Assembly: GCF_029210485.1 (NCBI RefSeq) | Contig: NZ_JARGET010000021.1 | Coordinates: forward strand, 1 to 64,000 | Length of the DNA stretch: 64,000 nt | Source of the DNA: Hoeflea sp. YIM 152468 | GTDB taxonomy: Bacteria; Pseudomonadota; Alphaproteobacteria; Rhizobiales; Rhizobiaceae | Reading direction: 5' to 3' | Notes under the pieces: model-generated | Seen by the model: only the letters and a program-made list of their open reading frames with translations | The model's database searches: none | Told to the model about the DNA's origin: nothing | Program-made: the position numbers and the translations under genes | Shown: positions 1-9,297 of the stretch, in pieces | Layout of the letters: the number at the start of each line of letters is the position of its first letter | Position numbering within the stretch: position 1 is the first letter of the stretch

Positions 1-62
1 GTCCGTCTCCTTGTCGTGACGGACTCTACCAAATTTTGGAGGAAGTTAAGGGGCTCAGGTCA
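1..62 (-). mobile_element. Possible end of an IS3-type insertion sequence
   Basis: Read on the minus strand, a run beginning TGACCTGAGCCCC at position 62 leads away from the neighbouring gene. It is followed near the window edge by AAGGAG, a good ribosome-binding site placed to serve a start codon just beyond position 1. This layout (terminal repeat, short leader, transposase start) is typical of IS3-family elements, but no transposase residue lies inside the window. The call is an inference from layout and a loose resemblance of the terminal bases. Confidence 0.3.
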
Positions 63-81
63 GAGCTCGTCATCCTTCACT

Positions 82-489
82 TTACTCTCGTTCATGCAGG
101 TTCCCCCGTAGCCGCGCAGCCCGTTCCAGCCGTTCGTTTAATGTGTCGTGTTTGAAATCGCTTAATGTAGCAGCCTGAGATTGGTGGATCGACGCGCCCG
201 CGACGCGATCAGCGCTGAGGCCTTTATGGACTTTCCGATCAGGTTGTCGAACGCGAGAATACAGCGTACGCAACACCGCCGCGCTAACCGGACTACCACC
301 TCGCGTACGTAAACCTTCGCTCTTCATGAGTGAGGCTATCTGCTCCCAGGTCGCGCCAGCCGCCCGTAGGCGTTCAAGAAAACCAATGTGATCGCGGACA
401 ACACGCTGTAGCGGAAGCGGCCCCAAAATGCCTTTGGCTGATTTCGCAAATGTTTTCGCCTGTACTCTTATGTATTTCATGCTTCTCAT
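82..489 (-). CDS. Small uncharacterised protein, plasmid/element type
   Basis: A 135-residue basic protein that I cannot assign to a named family. Residues about 33-60 (WEQIASLMKSEGLRTRGG) look like a helix-turn-helix of the kind seen in small plasmid and integrative-element proteins, where a stretch asks how a motif is scanned before a recombinase-like helix. Two starts are possible: ATG at 489 or ATG at 480 (three residues later); neither has a strong ribosome-binding site. A near-perfect palindrome lies about 66 bases upstream and could be its operator. Its place between a possible IS end and a broken regulator suggests mobile-DNA origin. The function is unknown. Confidence 0.5.
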   Translation of the reverse strand: MRSMKYIRVQAKTFAKSAKGILGPLPLQRVVRDHIGFLERLRAAGATWEQIASLMKSEGLRTRGGSPVSAAVLRTLYSRVRQPDRKVHKGLSADRVAGASIHQSQAATLSDFKHDTLNERLERAARLRGNLHERE

Positions 490-555
490 ATAGAAATAAT
501 GCCGCGCAATTTAAATTGCGACAAGCATCATAGACAGATTTGTAATAAATATTGA

Positions 556-575
556 GTTACGAAAGTTTTCGTAAC
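556..575. promoter_or_regulatory. 20-bp near-perfect palindrome, possible operator
   Basis: GTTACGAAAGTTTTCGTAAC is symmetric at 18 of 20 positions. A further half-like GTTAC follows 15 bases later on the same strand. It lies in the A+T-rich gap upstream of the small minus-strand gene that starts at 489, a normal place for a repressor or winged-helix operator. The protein that binds it is unknown; the broken winged-helix gene nearby is one candidate. Confidence 0.35.
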
Positions 576-721
576 GTTTCATAATGTTACATTCACACCT
601 GTGCACCTGCGAGTGCGGCGCGCTGGGTTACTATGAATTCGCTGAAGACGACCCATAAGACTAGATCTGCATTACTCGGGGAACTTGCCGTAGTTCTTGT
701 ATGGCGAGAACCTTCCCGGCT

Positions 722-1018
722 TCACGCAGCCGGGCAGCCGAACAAGCCATAGGCCAGATCAATCCGTCCTTCTTGGCACAGAAACTCCAAGGCTTGCTCA
801 TCGGTAAGGAATCTTGGTTCATCTCCGGCAATTCGCCCACTGTTAATGTCCTTGGCCCAAATGGACTCGGCATTGATCTTACATGCGGTGAAGTACACTC
901 CATCCTGGGTCCGATAGAGATACTTCTGCCAATTAATAACTTCGTCGTTCCCGGTTGCGCGGGAAAGACGCATAATTTCATTAGCTTTCGAAAGGTCAAC
1001 ATGTTCTTCTTCCAGCAA
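722..1018 (-). CDS. Uncharacterised small acidic protein, possibly N-truncated
   Basis: The 98-residue reading frame has the composition of a real protein (acidic, with conserved-looking segments such as FLTDEQALEFLCQEGRIDLAYGLFG) but matches no family I recognise. The only usable start is TTG at 1018. The frame stays open upstream for another 17 codons to a TAA, with plausible protein sequence but no start codon there, so the original N-terminus may be lost. It overlaps the 5' region of the broken regulator on the opposite strand. It could be an orphan from a decayed element. Confidence 0.4.
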   Translation of the reverse strand: MLEEEHVDLSKANEIMRLSRATGNDEVINWQKYLYRTQDGVYFTACKINAESIWAKDINSGRIAGDEPRFLTDEQALEFLCQEGRIDLAYGLFGCPAA

Positions 1019-1057
1019 CCGGAGACTCTTCCAGTTTTCGGACCCGAAATAGAAAAA

Positions 1058-1380
1058 TTGGAGAGAATTTTAGATGTTTTAAGGGAGCTTGACCTCAGGA
1101 TGACGATCGGGGCTCTCTCAGCCTTTGTGTTCATCGCACGACGTCTGCACGTACTGGCATCTGGCGATGAAAATCTGCGCAACATTGCTCACGAAATGCA
1201 AATTCCCTACCCGTCGCTTCTCCGGCACACTGACCTGCTCTCAGAGGGAATTCCGCAAAAGATCGAAGGAATACGATTATTCGAAAAAGGCCGCATCCGC
1301 ACGACAAGCGAGCGCGGCAGGTTAAGCTTACCGCAAAAGGATTAGCGATCTTCGAGAAAATCGAAAAAATAATGGCCTGA
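1058..1380 (+). pseudogene. MarR-like winged-helix regulator, frameshifted
   Basis: The frame beginning near 1058 reads LERILDVLRELDLR, then a helix-turn-helix (NIAHEMQIPYPSLLRHTDLL) typical of the short winged-helix regulators found on plasmids and integrative elements. After LLSEG, at about 1249, the frame runs into unrelated sequence. The adjacent frame continues the family pattern (NSAKDRRNTIIRK, then VKLTAKGLAIFEKIEKIMA) and stops at 1378-1380. One missing base near 1249 restores the full gene. It is either a real frameshift or an error in the sequence. The true start is uncertain because the upstream part overlaps the opposite-strand gene. Confidence 0.5.
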
Positions 1381-1416
1381 TTTTCCTTCACTTCGAAAGG
1401 TGGATTCGCTGAGCTT

Positions 1417-1584
1417 TCACCCGAAACCCACTACATCTTGCCCTCTCAGTACAGCAGCAACAAGACACGCACAGGCCAATCGCCGCTCGGTTAACGTTAC
1501 GATGCCCGCATACATCATCACCACCAAGATGATCGACACGCCCTTCGCAATATCCACCCAAGCCATACGTTTCGAATGGGTCAT
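1417..1584 (-). pseudogene. N-terminal fragment of an acyltransferase-3 family protein
   Basis: ATG at 1584 overlaps the stop codon of the cytochrome c gene (ATGA arrangement), so it was the next gene of the same operon. The first 28 residues (MTHSKRMAWVDIAKGVSIIL onward) are the signature N-terminus of membrane acyltransferases of the acyltransferase-3/OpgC type. Those proteins normally run to about 350 residues; here the resemblance ends near 1500 and a stop comes after 55 residues. The rest of the gene has been deleted or replaced by the element-like sequence to its left. It is non-functional as it stands. Confidence 0.5.
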
Positions 1585-2066
1585 TTCGGCTCCAGGGCGT
1601 AGCGCGCATTCATTTCGTCATGGCGGTCGCGGATTTCGTCCGGCCATGTACTCTTGATGTAGGAGAGGACAGCGATGATTTCTGCATCGGTGAGCACGTC
1701 TTCATAGACCGGCATTGCCGAAGTGTAATTCGTCAGATTTGCTGCGGCTACAATTCCGTATTTCGTGATCTCGAAGAGAATTTCATCCGGGTGATGCCAT
1801 GTGTGGCCGGTTTCGTCATGGGGCGGCGCCGGCATCAGGCCGTCGGCACCCGGAGACTGCCAATCCTTGACTTGCCCCTCCAATTTCACACCATGGCAGG
1901 ACGCGCAATTCTCGCCATACAGGGTTTGCCCCAACGCCAACAACCGCCGGTCCTCTGGTTTAAGAAGCCCCGCGCTCCCTGCATCCTGCTGCACCGTCAC
2001 GACGATCGCGGCTGCTGCAAACCCCGCGATGACGGCAATGGCCGTGACATACAAAGGTTTACGCAT
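1581..2066 (-). CDS. Membrane-anchored or exported c-type cytochrome
   Basis: A 161-residue mono-heme cytochrome c. An N-terminal hydrophobic segment (about residues 5-25) is a signal or anchor. The heme-binding CASCH is at residues 54-58, and the likely axial methionine is in TSAMPVY (about residue 117), followed by the usual C-terminal helix with LSYIK. It should work in the periplasm in electron transfer. Cytochromes of this type are often found beside copper-resistance genes; here it lies 7 bases downstream of an L,D-transpeptidase in the same direction. An electron sink for the multicopper oxidases is possible, but nothing in the sequence proves the partner. Confidence 0.85.
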   Translation of the reverse strand: MRKPLYVTAIAVIAGFAAAAIVVTVQQDAGSAGLLKPEDRRLLALGQTLYGENCASCHGVKLEGQVKDWQSPGADGLMPAPPHDETGHTWHHPDEILFEITKYGIVAAANLTNYTSAMPVYEDVLTDAEIIAVLSYIKSTWPDEIRDRHDEMNARYALEPK

Positions 2067-2073
2067 GGCCGAC

Positions 2074-2733
2074 TCACACCACTATGAGCCGGGAGCCCGA
2101 AGGCACGCGGTTATACAGGTCAATAATATCCTGGTTCATCAGCCGGACGCAGCCGCTCGAGACCGCCTTGCCGATCGTCCAGTATTCGGGGGAGCCATGG
2201 ATACGGTAAAGCGTGTCGACACCGTTCTGAAAGATGTAGAGCGCGCGGGCACCCAGAGGATTGTCGAGCCCCGGCGGCATGCCGCCATTGTCCGCGCTCC
2301 ATTGCTCCAGTTCCGGTTGCCGGGCGATCATCTCTGCGGGCGGGGTCCATTTTGGCCATGCCTGCTTCCATTGTATGCGGCCTTCGCCGGACCATTCAAA
2401 GCCTTGCCGGCCAAGCCCAACCCCATAACGCATGGCCTTGCCGCCTTCCTGGACGAGATGGAGGAAAAACGTGTGTGTGTTGACCACGACAGTACCGACC
2501 GGGTACGGCTCGGTATAATCCACCTGCCTCCGCCAGAATTTTTCCGGTACTCTTGTCAGCTCGACTGCCGGAATGGGAAATCTTTCCTCCGGCATCGGCC
2601 CATACATGGCAAGATAGGAGGACGGCGGGCCTTTGGGCGGGGGTGGCGCCTGCGGAGTTTCTGTTGTGGAACACCCGTGCAAGGCCAAAGCCGACAGGCT
2701 TCCTGCCCCGGTGATGAATTGTCGCCGGTTCAT
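2074..2733 (-). CDS. L,D-transpeptidase (YkuD domain), lipoprotein
   Basis: This 219-residue protein starts with a Tat-like or Sec signal (MNRRQFITGAGSLSALAL) and a lipobox ending HGC. The rest is a YkuD domain: HG in YRIHGSPEYW and the catalytic cysteine in SSGCVRL near residue 197. The enzyme links meso-diaminopimelate residues of peptidoglycan or attaches proteins to it, in the periplasm. Its start overlaps the stop of the DUF411 gene (ATGA), so the two are co-translated. It is the first of three L,D-transpeptidases within 3.7 kb of copper genes, which is unusual; E. coli L,D-transpeptidases are known to be inhibited by copper. Confidence 0.88.
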   Translation of the reverse strand: MNRRQFITGAGSLSALALHGCSTTETPQAPPPPKGPPSSYLAMYGPMPEERFPIPAVELTRVPEKFWRRQVDYTEPYPVGTVVVNTHTFFLHLVQEGGKAMRYGVGLGRQGFEWSGEGRIQWKQAWPKWTPPAEMIARQPELEQWSADNGGMPPGLDNPLGARALYIFQNGVDTLYRIHGSPEYWTIGKAVSSGCVRLMNQDIIDLYNRVPSGSRLIVV

Positions 2734-3212
2734 TGTTTGCCAGCCTCGAAGAAAACCGCAGGGGTTTCGGCGGCTCGGCCGGTGAACGCGTAGACTTTAT
2801 AGTTTGCCGCCGGATCATCGCCCATGCCGAGTGAGCCCATCGGCATGCCCGGGGCCGAGATTCCGCGGATATCCGGTCTCTCGGTCATCAATGTTTTCAC
2901 CGCCTCGATCGGCACATGGCCTTCAAGCACGTATTTGCGTTCGCCGCCAATCATGGCTGTGTGACAGGCCTCAAGTTCGCCGGGCACGCTGGCCTGCATC
3001 TTGATCGGGGTGAGGTCTTCTACGTCCGTGGTTTCGACGTCGTAGCCGGCCTTTTCCATCGCGTCAGCCCAGGCCTGGCAGCACCCGCACCACGGCGTCT
3101 TGAACACCATGATCTTGTTGTCAGCTTCCAACGATTGAGCGAACGCAACCGTGACCGTTGCGGAAAGCCCCATGGCAAACGCCAGGGCAAATGGGGTGAG
3201 GAATTTGGTCAT
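2730..3212 (-). CDS. DUF411 periplasmic metal-binding protein
   Basis: A 160-residue exported protein. After a signal peptide (residues 1-25, cut after FAQ) comes the DUF411 pattern: KTPWCGCCQAW with three cysteines near residues 37-41, a further cysteine in LEACHTAM, and HVP near residue 100. Members are usually encoded in copper or silver resistance clusters and are thought to bind metal in the periplasm, though their exact job is not settled. I chose the ATG at 3212 because it gives a clean signal peptide; longer readings run into non-coding sequence. It overlaps the next transpeptidase gene by four bases. Confidence 0.85.
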   Translation of the reverse strand: MTKFLTPFALAFAMGLSATVTVAFAQSLEADNKIMVFKTPWCGCCQAWADAMEKAGYDVETTDVEDLTPIKMQASVPGELEACHTAMIGGERKYVLEGHVPIEAVKTLMTERPDIRGISAPGMPMGSLGMGDDPAANYKVYAFTGRAAETPAVFFEAGKQ

Positions 3213-3435
3213 ATCATATGCCTTTCGAAATCGTGAGAGATTGGTCTTGGCAGCATGGCCCCCAGTTTGGGGCGCGAAGTGGTGAACACCGTGGCATAGG
3301 TCCAAACCGGCAGTCAGCGGGCGCGAATTTTCCCCTTGGCGGGTTGGCCTGAACCGGCCTTGCTGGCGTTGCATATACGTATCCGAGACACGATGAAAGC
3401 GCGGGAACCGGTATTGGACCGTGCTTGCTGTTGCA

Positions 3436-3993
3436 TCACAACACCACCACCTCGGCACCGGCAGGCACTCTTTCATACAGGTCTTCAACATGTGCATTGA
3501 TCATGCGAATACAGCCGTTGGAGACCGAGCGCCCAATCGACGAGGGCTCTGTCGTGCCGTGAATGCGATAATAAGTATCTCGCCCGTTCCTGTAGAGATA
3601 AAGCGCCCGTGATCCGAGCGGATTGCCGGGACCGCCGGGGACACCCTTGGCATATTTTGCGTATTTGCCGGGCTGGCGCCGGATCATGTTCTGGGTCGGC
3701 GTCCAGCTCGGCCATTTCGCCTTGCGGGCAATCGTGGCGGTTCCTTTGAAAGTAAGGCCTGCCTTGCCAACACCAACGCCGTAGCGGCGTGCCATTCCCT
3801 TGCTCACTTGCAAGTAGAGAAAATGATTGCGGGGATCGACGATAACGGTACCGGGCGCATAGCCCGAAAACGCTACGGTCTGTGGCTCGAATTTCGGGTC
3901 AAGCTTGAAAGACTTTGTATGTGCGTGAGCCTGCGGTGCCGGCATCAATGTCAAAGCCGCAAAGCCCAACATGAATTTTCTTTTGGAGATCAT
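3436..3993 (-). CDS. L,D-transpeptidase (YkuD domain), exported
   Basis: A 185-residue protein with a signal peptide ending PQAHA-H. The YkuD domain carries YRIHGTTEP and the catalytic SNGCIRMIN, the cysteine lying about 35 residues from the C-terminus. It resembles the neighbouring lipoprotein enzyme (same [14 protein letters not shown] and [12 protein letters not shown] blocks) but is not lipidated. The start at 3993 has GAGGTG a few bases upstream; an in-frame extension to 4116 has no export signal and is unlikely. It should crosslink peptidoglycan in the periplasm. The pair looks like an old duplication kept inside the copper island. Confidence 0.87.
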   Translation of the reverse strand: MISKRKFMLGFAALTLMPAPQAHAHTKSFKLDPKFEPQTVAFSGYAPGTVIVDPRNHFLYLQVSKGMARRYGVGVGKAGLTFKGTATIARKAKWPSWTPTQNMIRRQPGKYAKYAKGVPGGPGNPLGSRALYLYRNGRDTYYRIHGTTEPSSIGRSVSNGCIRMINAHVEDLYERVPAGAEVVVL

Positions 3994-4049
3994 GATCACC
4001 TCGTGACTGATTAAATTCCGAAAGCGCCCATTGGCGCGGCTATCCGTGA

Positions 4050-4376
4050 TCAGGACACAATAGGGGGTCGCATGAGGGTGCCTTCGACCGAATATGTCAG
4101 CGAAGACGAAGACCAACTTGCTTTAACGGGGATTGTTCGCCGGAAATTGATAACGATATAGGGCGCGAGGAAATGGCAATCCATGGCGCAGGAATTGTAA
4201 CCATGCCCCATCTTGCTGCCGGGACTTTCACAGCAGTCCTTCTTGACAGCGTCGGGCCGGCTTTGCTCGGTCATCATCTGGCCAGCCGTATCAGCTGTTT
4301 TCGCACTCTGCGTTGCAGCCAGGAGTGCGCCATTGGAAAACAGCAAGAAAACAAGTGCGATGACAAGATTGCGCAT
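4050..4376 (-). CDS. Small exported Cys/Met/His-containing protein
   Basis: A 108-residue protein with a clear signal peptide ([18 protein letters not shown]). The mature part has [25 protein letters not shown], a cluster of four cysteines, methionines and histidines that could bind copper. The C-terminal third is unremarkable. I do not recognise a named family, but small Cys/Met proteins of this layout are common in copper loci. It is the first gene of the minus-strand series leading to the transpeptidases, 57 bases before the next start. The proposed metal binding is inferred from residues only. Confidence 0.6.
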   Translation of the reverse strand: MRNLVIALVFLLFSNGALLAATQSAKTADTAGQMMTEQSRPDAVKKDCCESPGSKMGHGYNSCAMDCHFLAPYIVINFRRTIPVKASWSSSSLTYSVEGTLMRPPIVS

Positions 4377-4426
4377 ACCACCCTAATTACCCGGAAAAGC
4401 TAAAATGTTCCATAATAAACCGGCCT

Positions 4427-4567
4427 TCACGCAATGGTGAACGCCGTCGTCATGCCTGCCGCGGCATGTTCAGGCATGTGACTAGGGTCACGCCATTTGC
4501 CCGGATTGTCGGCGACAAAGGCAGTTTCCGTCGTCTGTTCGGGCCCGATCAGCAAGGTGTCGCGCCA
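4427..4567 (-). pseudogene. C-terminal remnant of a multicopper oxidase
   Basis: The last 46 residues of this frame (RDTLLIGPEQTTETAFVADN and onward, ending EHAAAGMTTAFTIA) closely match the C-terminus of the oxidase at 15734-17134, which has RDTFLIGPDQTTEIAFVADN. The essential type-1/type-3 copper ligands are lost: the LFHCHMLEH of the relative is RDPSHMPEH here. Nothing upstream of 4567 resembles the rest of an oxidase. It is a leftover of a duplicated or rearranged copy. Confidence 0.7.
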
Positions 4568-4743
4568 CGGTTGCCTTCGTCCACCTCGCTGCCCGGCCGG
4601 GAGATCAGCCGGAAATGATGTCAACTTCCAAATTTTCGTTAACCACGCGAATGCACACATCTGTTACGTTATCAACATCAACATCGCGCTCTTGACTGAG
4701 ACGGCGGCACCAACTCTCCGATCCACAAGGGACAGAGAAGAAC

Positions 4744-5751
4744 TTGTTTCAGAAGCTACTCAAATTTCTGGTCCTGCCTGCGATTGCAGTGTCTATGACA
4801 GCTTGCGTATCGACGGTTCTTGACGTTGACAACAAGGCAAATCAGCCAATTGCGGCAAGCCTTGTCAGCGACATGAGAAAGCTCAAGATGACCCCGGCTG
4901 ATCCCATCCTGGTCCGGATTTTCAAGGATGAGAGCGAACTCGAGATCTGGAAACGTGACCGCACCGGGCGTTACGCGCTATTGAAGACGTTTCCCATGTG
5001 TCGCTGGTCCGGAAAGCTCGGCCCGAAGACCACAGAAGGCGACCGGCAGGCTCCGGAAGGATTTTACCATGTCTCCGCGGGCATGCTCAATCCCAACTCC
5101 CAATACTATCTCGCTTTCAATCTTGGCTACCCGAACAGGCTGGAAAGCGCACTCGGTTACACTGGCGACGCCTTGATGGTTCATGGTGCCTGTACATCGT
5201 CAGGATGCTACGCGCTCACGGATGCCGGCGTCGCGGGCATCTATGCGATAGTCCGTGAGGCCCTGAGGGGTGGACAATCGTCATTTCAGGTGCAGGCTTT
5301 TCCATTCCGGATGACGCCTGAAAACATGGCGCGAAACCGAAATGACCCCAACTTCGAATTTTGGAAGAACCTGAAACAGGGTTATGACATTCTGGAGGTC
5401 ACGGGCCGGCAGCCGCAGGTCTCCTATTGCGGCAGACGGTATGTCTTTGATGCGACTTTTGAGGGGGGTAATCCTCGCGACCCGCTTGCGTCATGCCCAC
5501 CTCTCCTGAGCACGGAAGACGATGCCGTTGCTGCCCGGCGTGTGTCTGATGAACGCAAGATGGAAGCTGTCATTGCCTCCGGCGCGGATATTTCTGTTCA
5601 TGCGTATTCGGATGGCGGCATGCATTCAAGTTTCCGAAAACTTCTGAAAAACCGTGGTGCCAAGGCGCTCGCAGAAACAACATCATTGAAGAGCGTACCG
5701 GTCAGCCGACCGGAGGCTGCCCTGGCGGATCCTCATACGCCCGGAGAATGA
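4744..5751 (+). CDS. YafK-type L,D-transpeptidase-like lipoprotein
   Basis: A 335-residue protein with a lipobox (SMTAC, cysteine near residue 21) and a YafK/LdtF-type catalytic domain: GDALMVHGACTSSGCYALTD holds the HG and the catalytic cysteine near residues 141-153. In E. coli the relative (LdtF/DpaA) cleaves the link between Braun lipoprotein and peptidoglycan rather than making crosslinks. The start is TTG at 4744; the next ATG at 4795 would remove the signal peptide. It stands alone, opposite to the other two transpeptidases. The C-terminal 90 residues are low in known motifs. Confidence 0.8.
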   Translation: MFQKLLKFLVLPAIAVSMTACVSTVLDVDNKANQPIAASLVSDMRKLKMTPADPILVRIFKDESELEIWKRDRTGRYALLKTFPMCRWSGKLGPKTTEGDRQAPEGFYHVSAGMLNPNSQYYLAFNLGYPNRLESALGYTGDALMVHGACTSSGCYALTDAGVAGIYAIVREALRGGQSSFQVQAFPFRMTPENMARNRNDPNFEFWKNLKQGYDILEVTGRQPQVSYCGRRYVFDATFEGGNPRDPLASCPPLLSTEDDAVAARRVSDERKMEAVIASGADISVHAYSDGGMHSSFRKLLKNRGAKALAETTSLKSVPVSRPEAALADPHTPGE

Positions 5752-5880
5752 CATCCAAAGTCGGATTTGCCATTGGACATGAGACCCTGTGTCCGTGCCG
5801 CCGGGCCTGGGGAGTCGCCAGGTTCGTTGCCAGTGGCGAACCGAATAGTCCCGAGCCACTCATAGCCACTCATGGGCGTT

Positions 5881-5961
5881 CTCGGTGACCGGTTGCGGTT
5901 CACCGAGAGCGCCTGTCGCGGCACCCAGACATCTTGACAGCACGGGCGCGCTGTCAAGATG
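5881..5961. terminator. Two inverted repeats between convergent genes
   Basis: Two hairpins lie in the 264-base gap between convergent genes. The first (5881-5907) pairs CTCGGTGA with TCACCGAG. The second (5930-5961) is a perfect 12-base inverted repeat, CATCTTGACAGC and GCTGTCAAGATG around an 8-base loop. Neither has a run of T after it on either strand, so they are weak as classic Rho-independent terminators. They may act as a bidirectional terminator or, for the second, as a protein-binding dyad. Confidence 0.4.
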
Positions 5962-6015
5962 AGTGCCGCTGCTGGGCACAGGGCGCTGGAAGGCATCAGC
6001 CGAGCTTCGGAAGCA

Positions 6016-6213
6016 TCAGGCAGGGGTGCCGGGATAACCTGCTTCTTGCAAAGCGGCGCCAAGTGCACCGGCATCGGCAGTTGAGGCCACGGCCACGTTC
6101 CTGGTCGCCAGATCGATGTCGATCTGCGCTTGCGGGTCGACGCTCCGGAGCGCCTTGGTCACGATGCTGGCGCAATGACCACACGTCATATCAGGTACAT
6201 TAAGTTTCAACAT
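6016..6213 (-). CDS. copZ: CopZ-like copper chaperone (HMA domain)
   Basis: A 65-residue single heavy-metal-associated domain. MTCGHCASIV near residues 9-18 gives the two copper(I)-binding cysteines, with the usual beta-alpha-beta-beta-alpha-beta length. It carries Cu(I) in the cytoplasm to the CopA pump encoded divergently next door. The ATG at 6213 has GGTGAGAGA before it; longer readings to 6327 lie in promoter sequence. A CueR-type promoter lies 42-72 bases upstream, so it should be induced by copper together with copA. Confidence 0.9.
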   Translation of the reverse strand: MLKLNVPDMTCGHCASIVTKALRSVDPQAQIDIDLATRNVAVASTADAGALGAALQEAGYPGTPA

Positions 6214-6254
6214 TTCTCTCACCTTTGGTTGGCTGGCTCCTGCCAGTGAGCACC

Positions 6255-6285
6255 CAATTGGGGCTTCCCCCCATGGCAAGGTCAA
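6255..6285 (-). promoter_or_regulatory. CueR-type copper-responsive promoter of copZ
   Basis: On the minus strand, TTGACC (6285-6280) and CAATTG (6260-6255) are separated by exactly 19 bases. This long spacer is the hallmark of MerR-family activated promoters. The spacer holds an imperfect dyad (CCTTGCC ... GGGGAAGC) similar to the CueR sites at 6335 and 10851. It sits 42 bases before the copZ start. The match to CueR is by resemblance, not by experiment. Confidence 0.72.
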
Positions 6286-6334
6286 GGGAGTGTCGAAAAA
6301 TATTTGCCTCCAAAAAAAAATGCACAAAGAACGC

Positions 6335-6365
6335 TTGACCTTCCCATGATGGGAAGCCTTAGGGC
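6335..6365 (+). promoter_or_regulatory. CueR-type copper-responsive promoter of copA
   Basis: TTGACC at 6335-6340 and TAGGGC at 6360-6365 lie 19 bases apart. The spacer contains the near-perfect CueR dyad CTTCCCATGATGGGAAG. It is the strongest of the four MerR-type sites in the window. The copA start follows about 37 bases downstream of the -10 element. Confidence 0.85.
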
Positions 6366-6401
6366 TGTTTTCAAGACCAATTGTTTTGAAGGACTACCCC
6401 C

Positions 6402-8897
<2,496 letters not shown>

Positions 8898-8954
8898 CAT
8901 CAACTGCGGGTGCGGGGCCTGGGCGCTCTGCACCCCATTCAGGAGAACATCATC

Positions 8955-9227
8955 ATGACCGATGCACCTTCCAGATCCTGGATTGAAATCTACACCACGC
9001 CGCAATGCCCCGACTGCATCGCGCTGAAGCGCTGGCTTCGGAACCTGGGCATTCCCTTTGTCGAACACGACCTGCGCGACCCGCTGATTGCCGAGGAAGC
9101 ACGGGAGCGGACCGGAATGCGGATCGCCCCGCTGACCCTCATTGAGGGACAGGTTTTCTGGGGCACCTTCAGCCACCAGGCACCGCAAATCGCCGAACTG
9201 CTCGGTCTCACCGCAGCCGCGGCCTAG
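8955..9227 (+). CDS. Glutaredoxin-like protein with CPDC motif
   Basis: A 90-residue thioredoxin-fold protein. The redox pair is in YTTPQCPDCIALKRWL (cysteines about residues 17 and 20), followed by an alpha-beta pattern and a cis-proline in RIAPLTL near residue 58. It should reduce disulfides or handle glutathione-bound substrates in the cytoplasm. AGGAG sits 10 bases upstream of the ATG at 8955. Its place between copA and a ferredoxin-reductase fusion suggests a role in keeping thiols, or copper itself, reduced during copper stress. That role is an inference from position. Confidence 0.8.
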   Translation: MTDAPSRSWIEIYTTPQCPDCIALKRWLRNLGIPFVEHDLRDPLIAEEARERTGMRIAPLTLIEGQVFWGTFSHQAPQIAELLGLTAAAA

Positions 9228-9297
9228 GAAATCGATCCTGACAGATGGGTTCCATCCTTAAGGACACACCGACCCACCAGATCAAGAGGAGAGAGAG

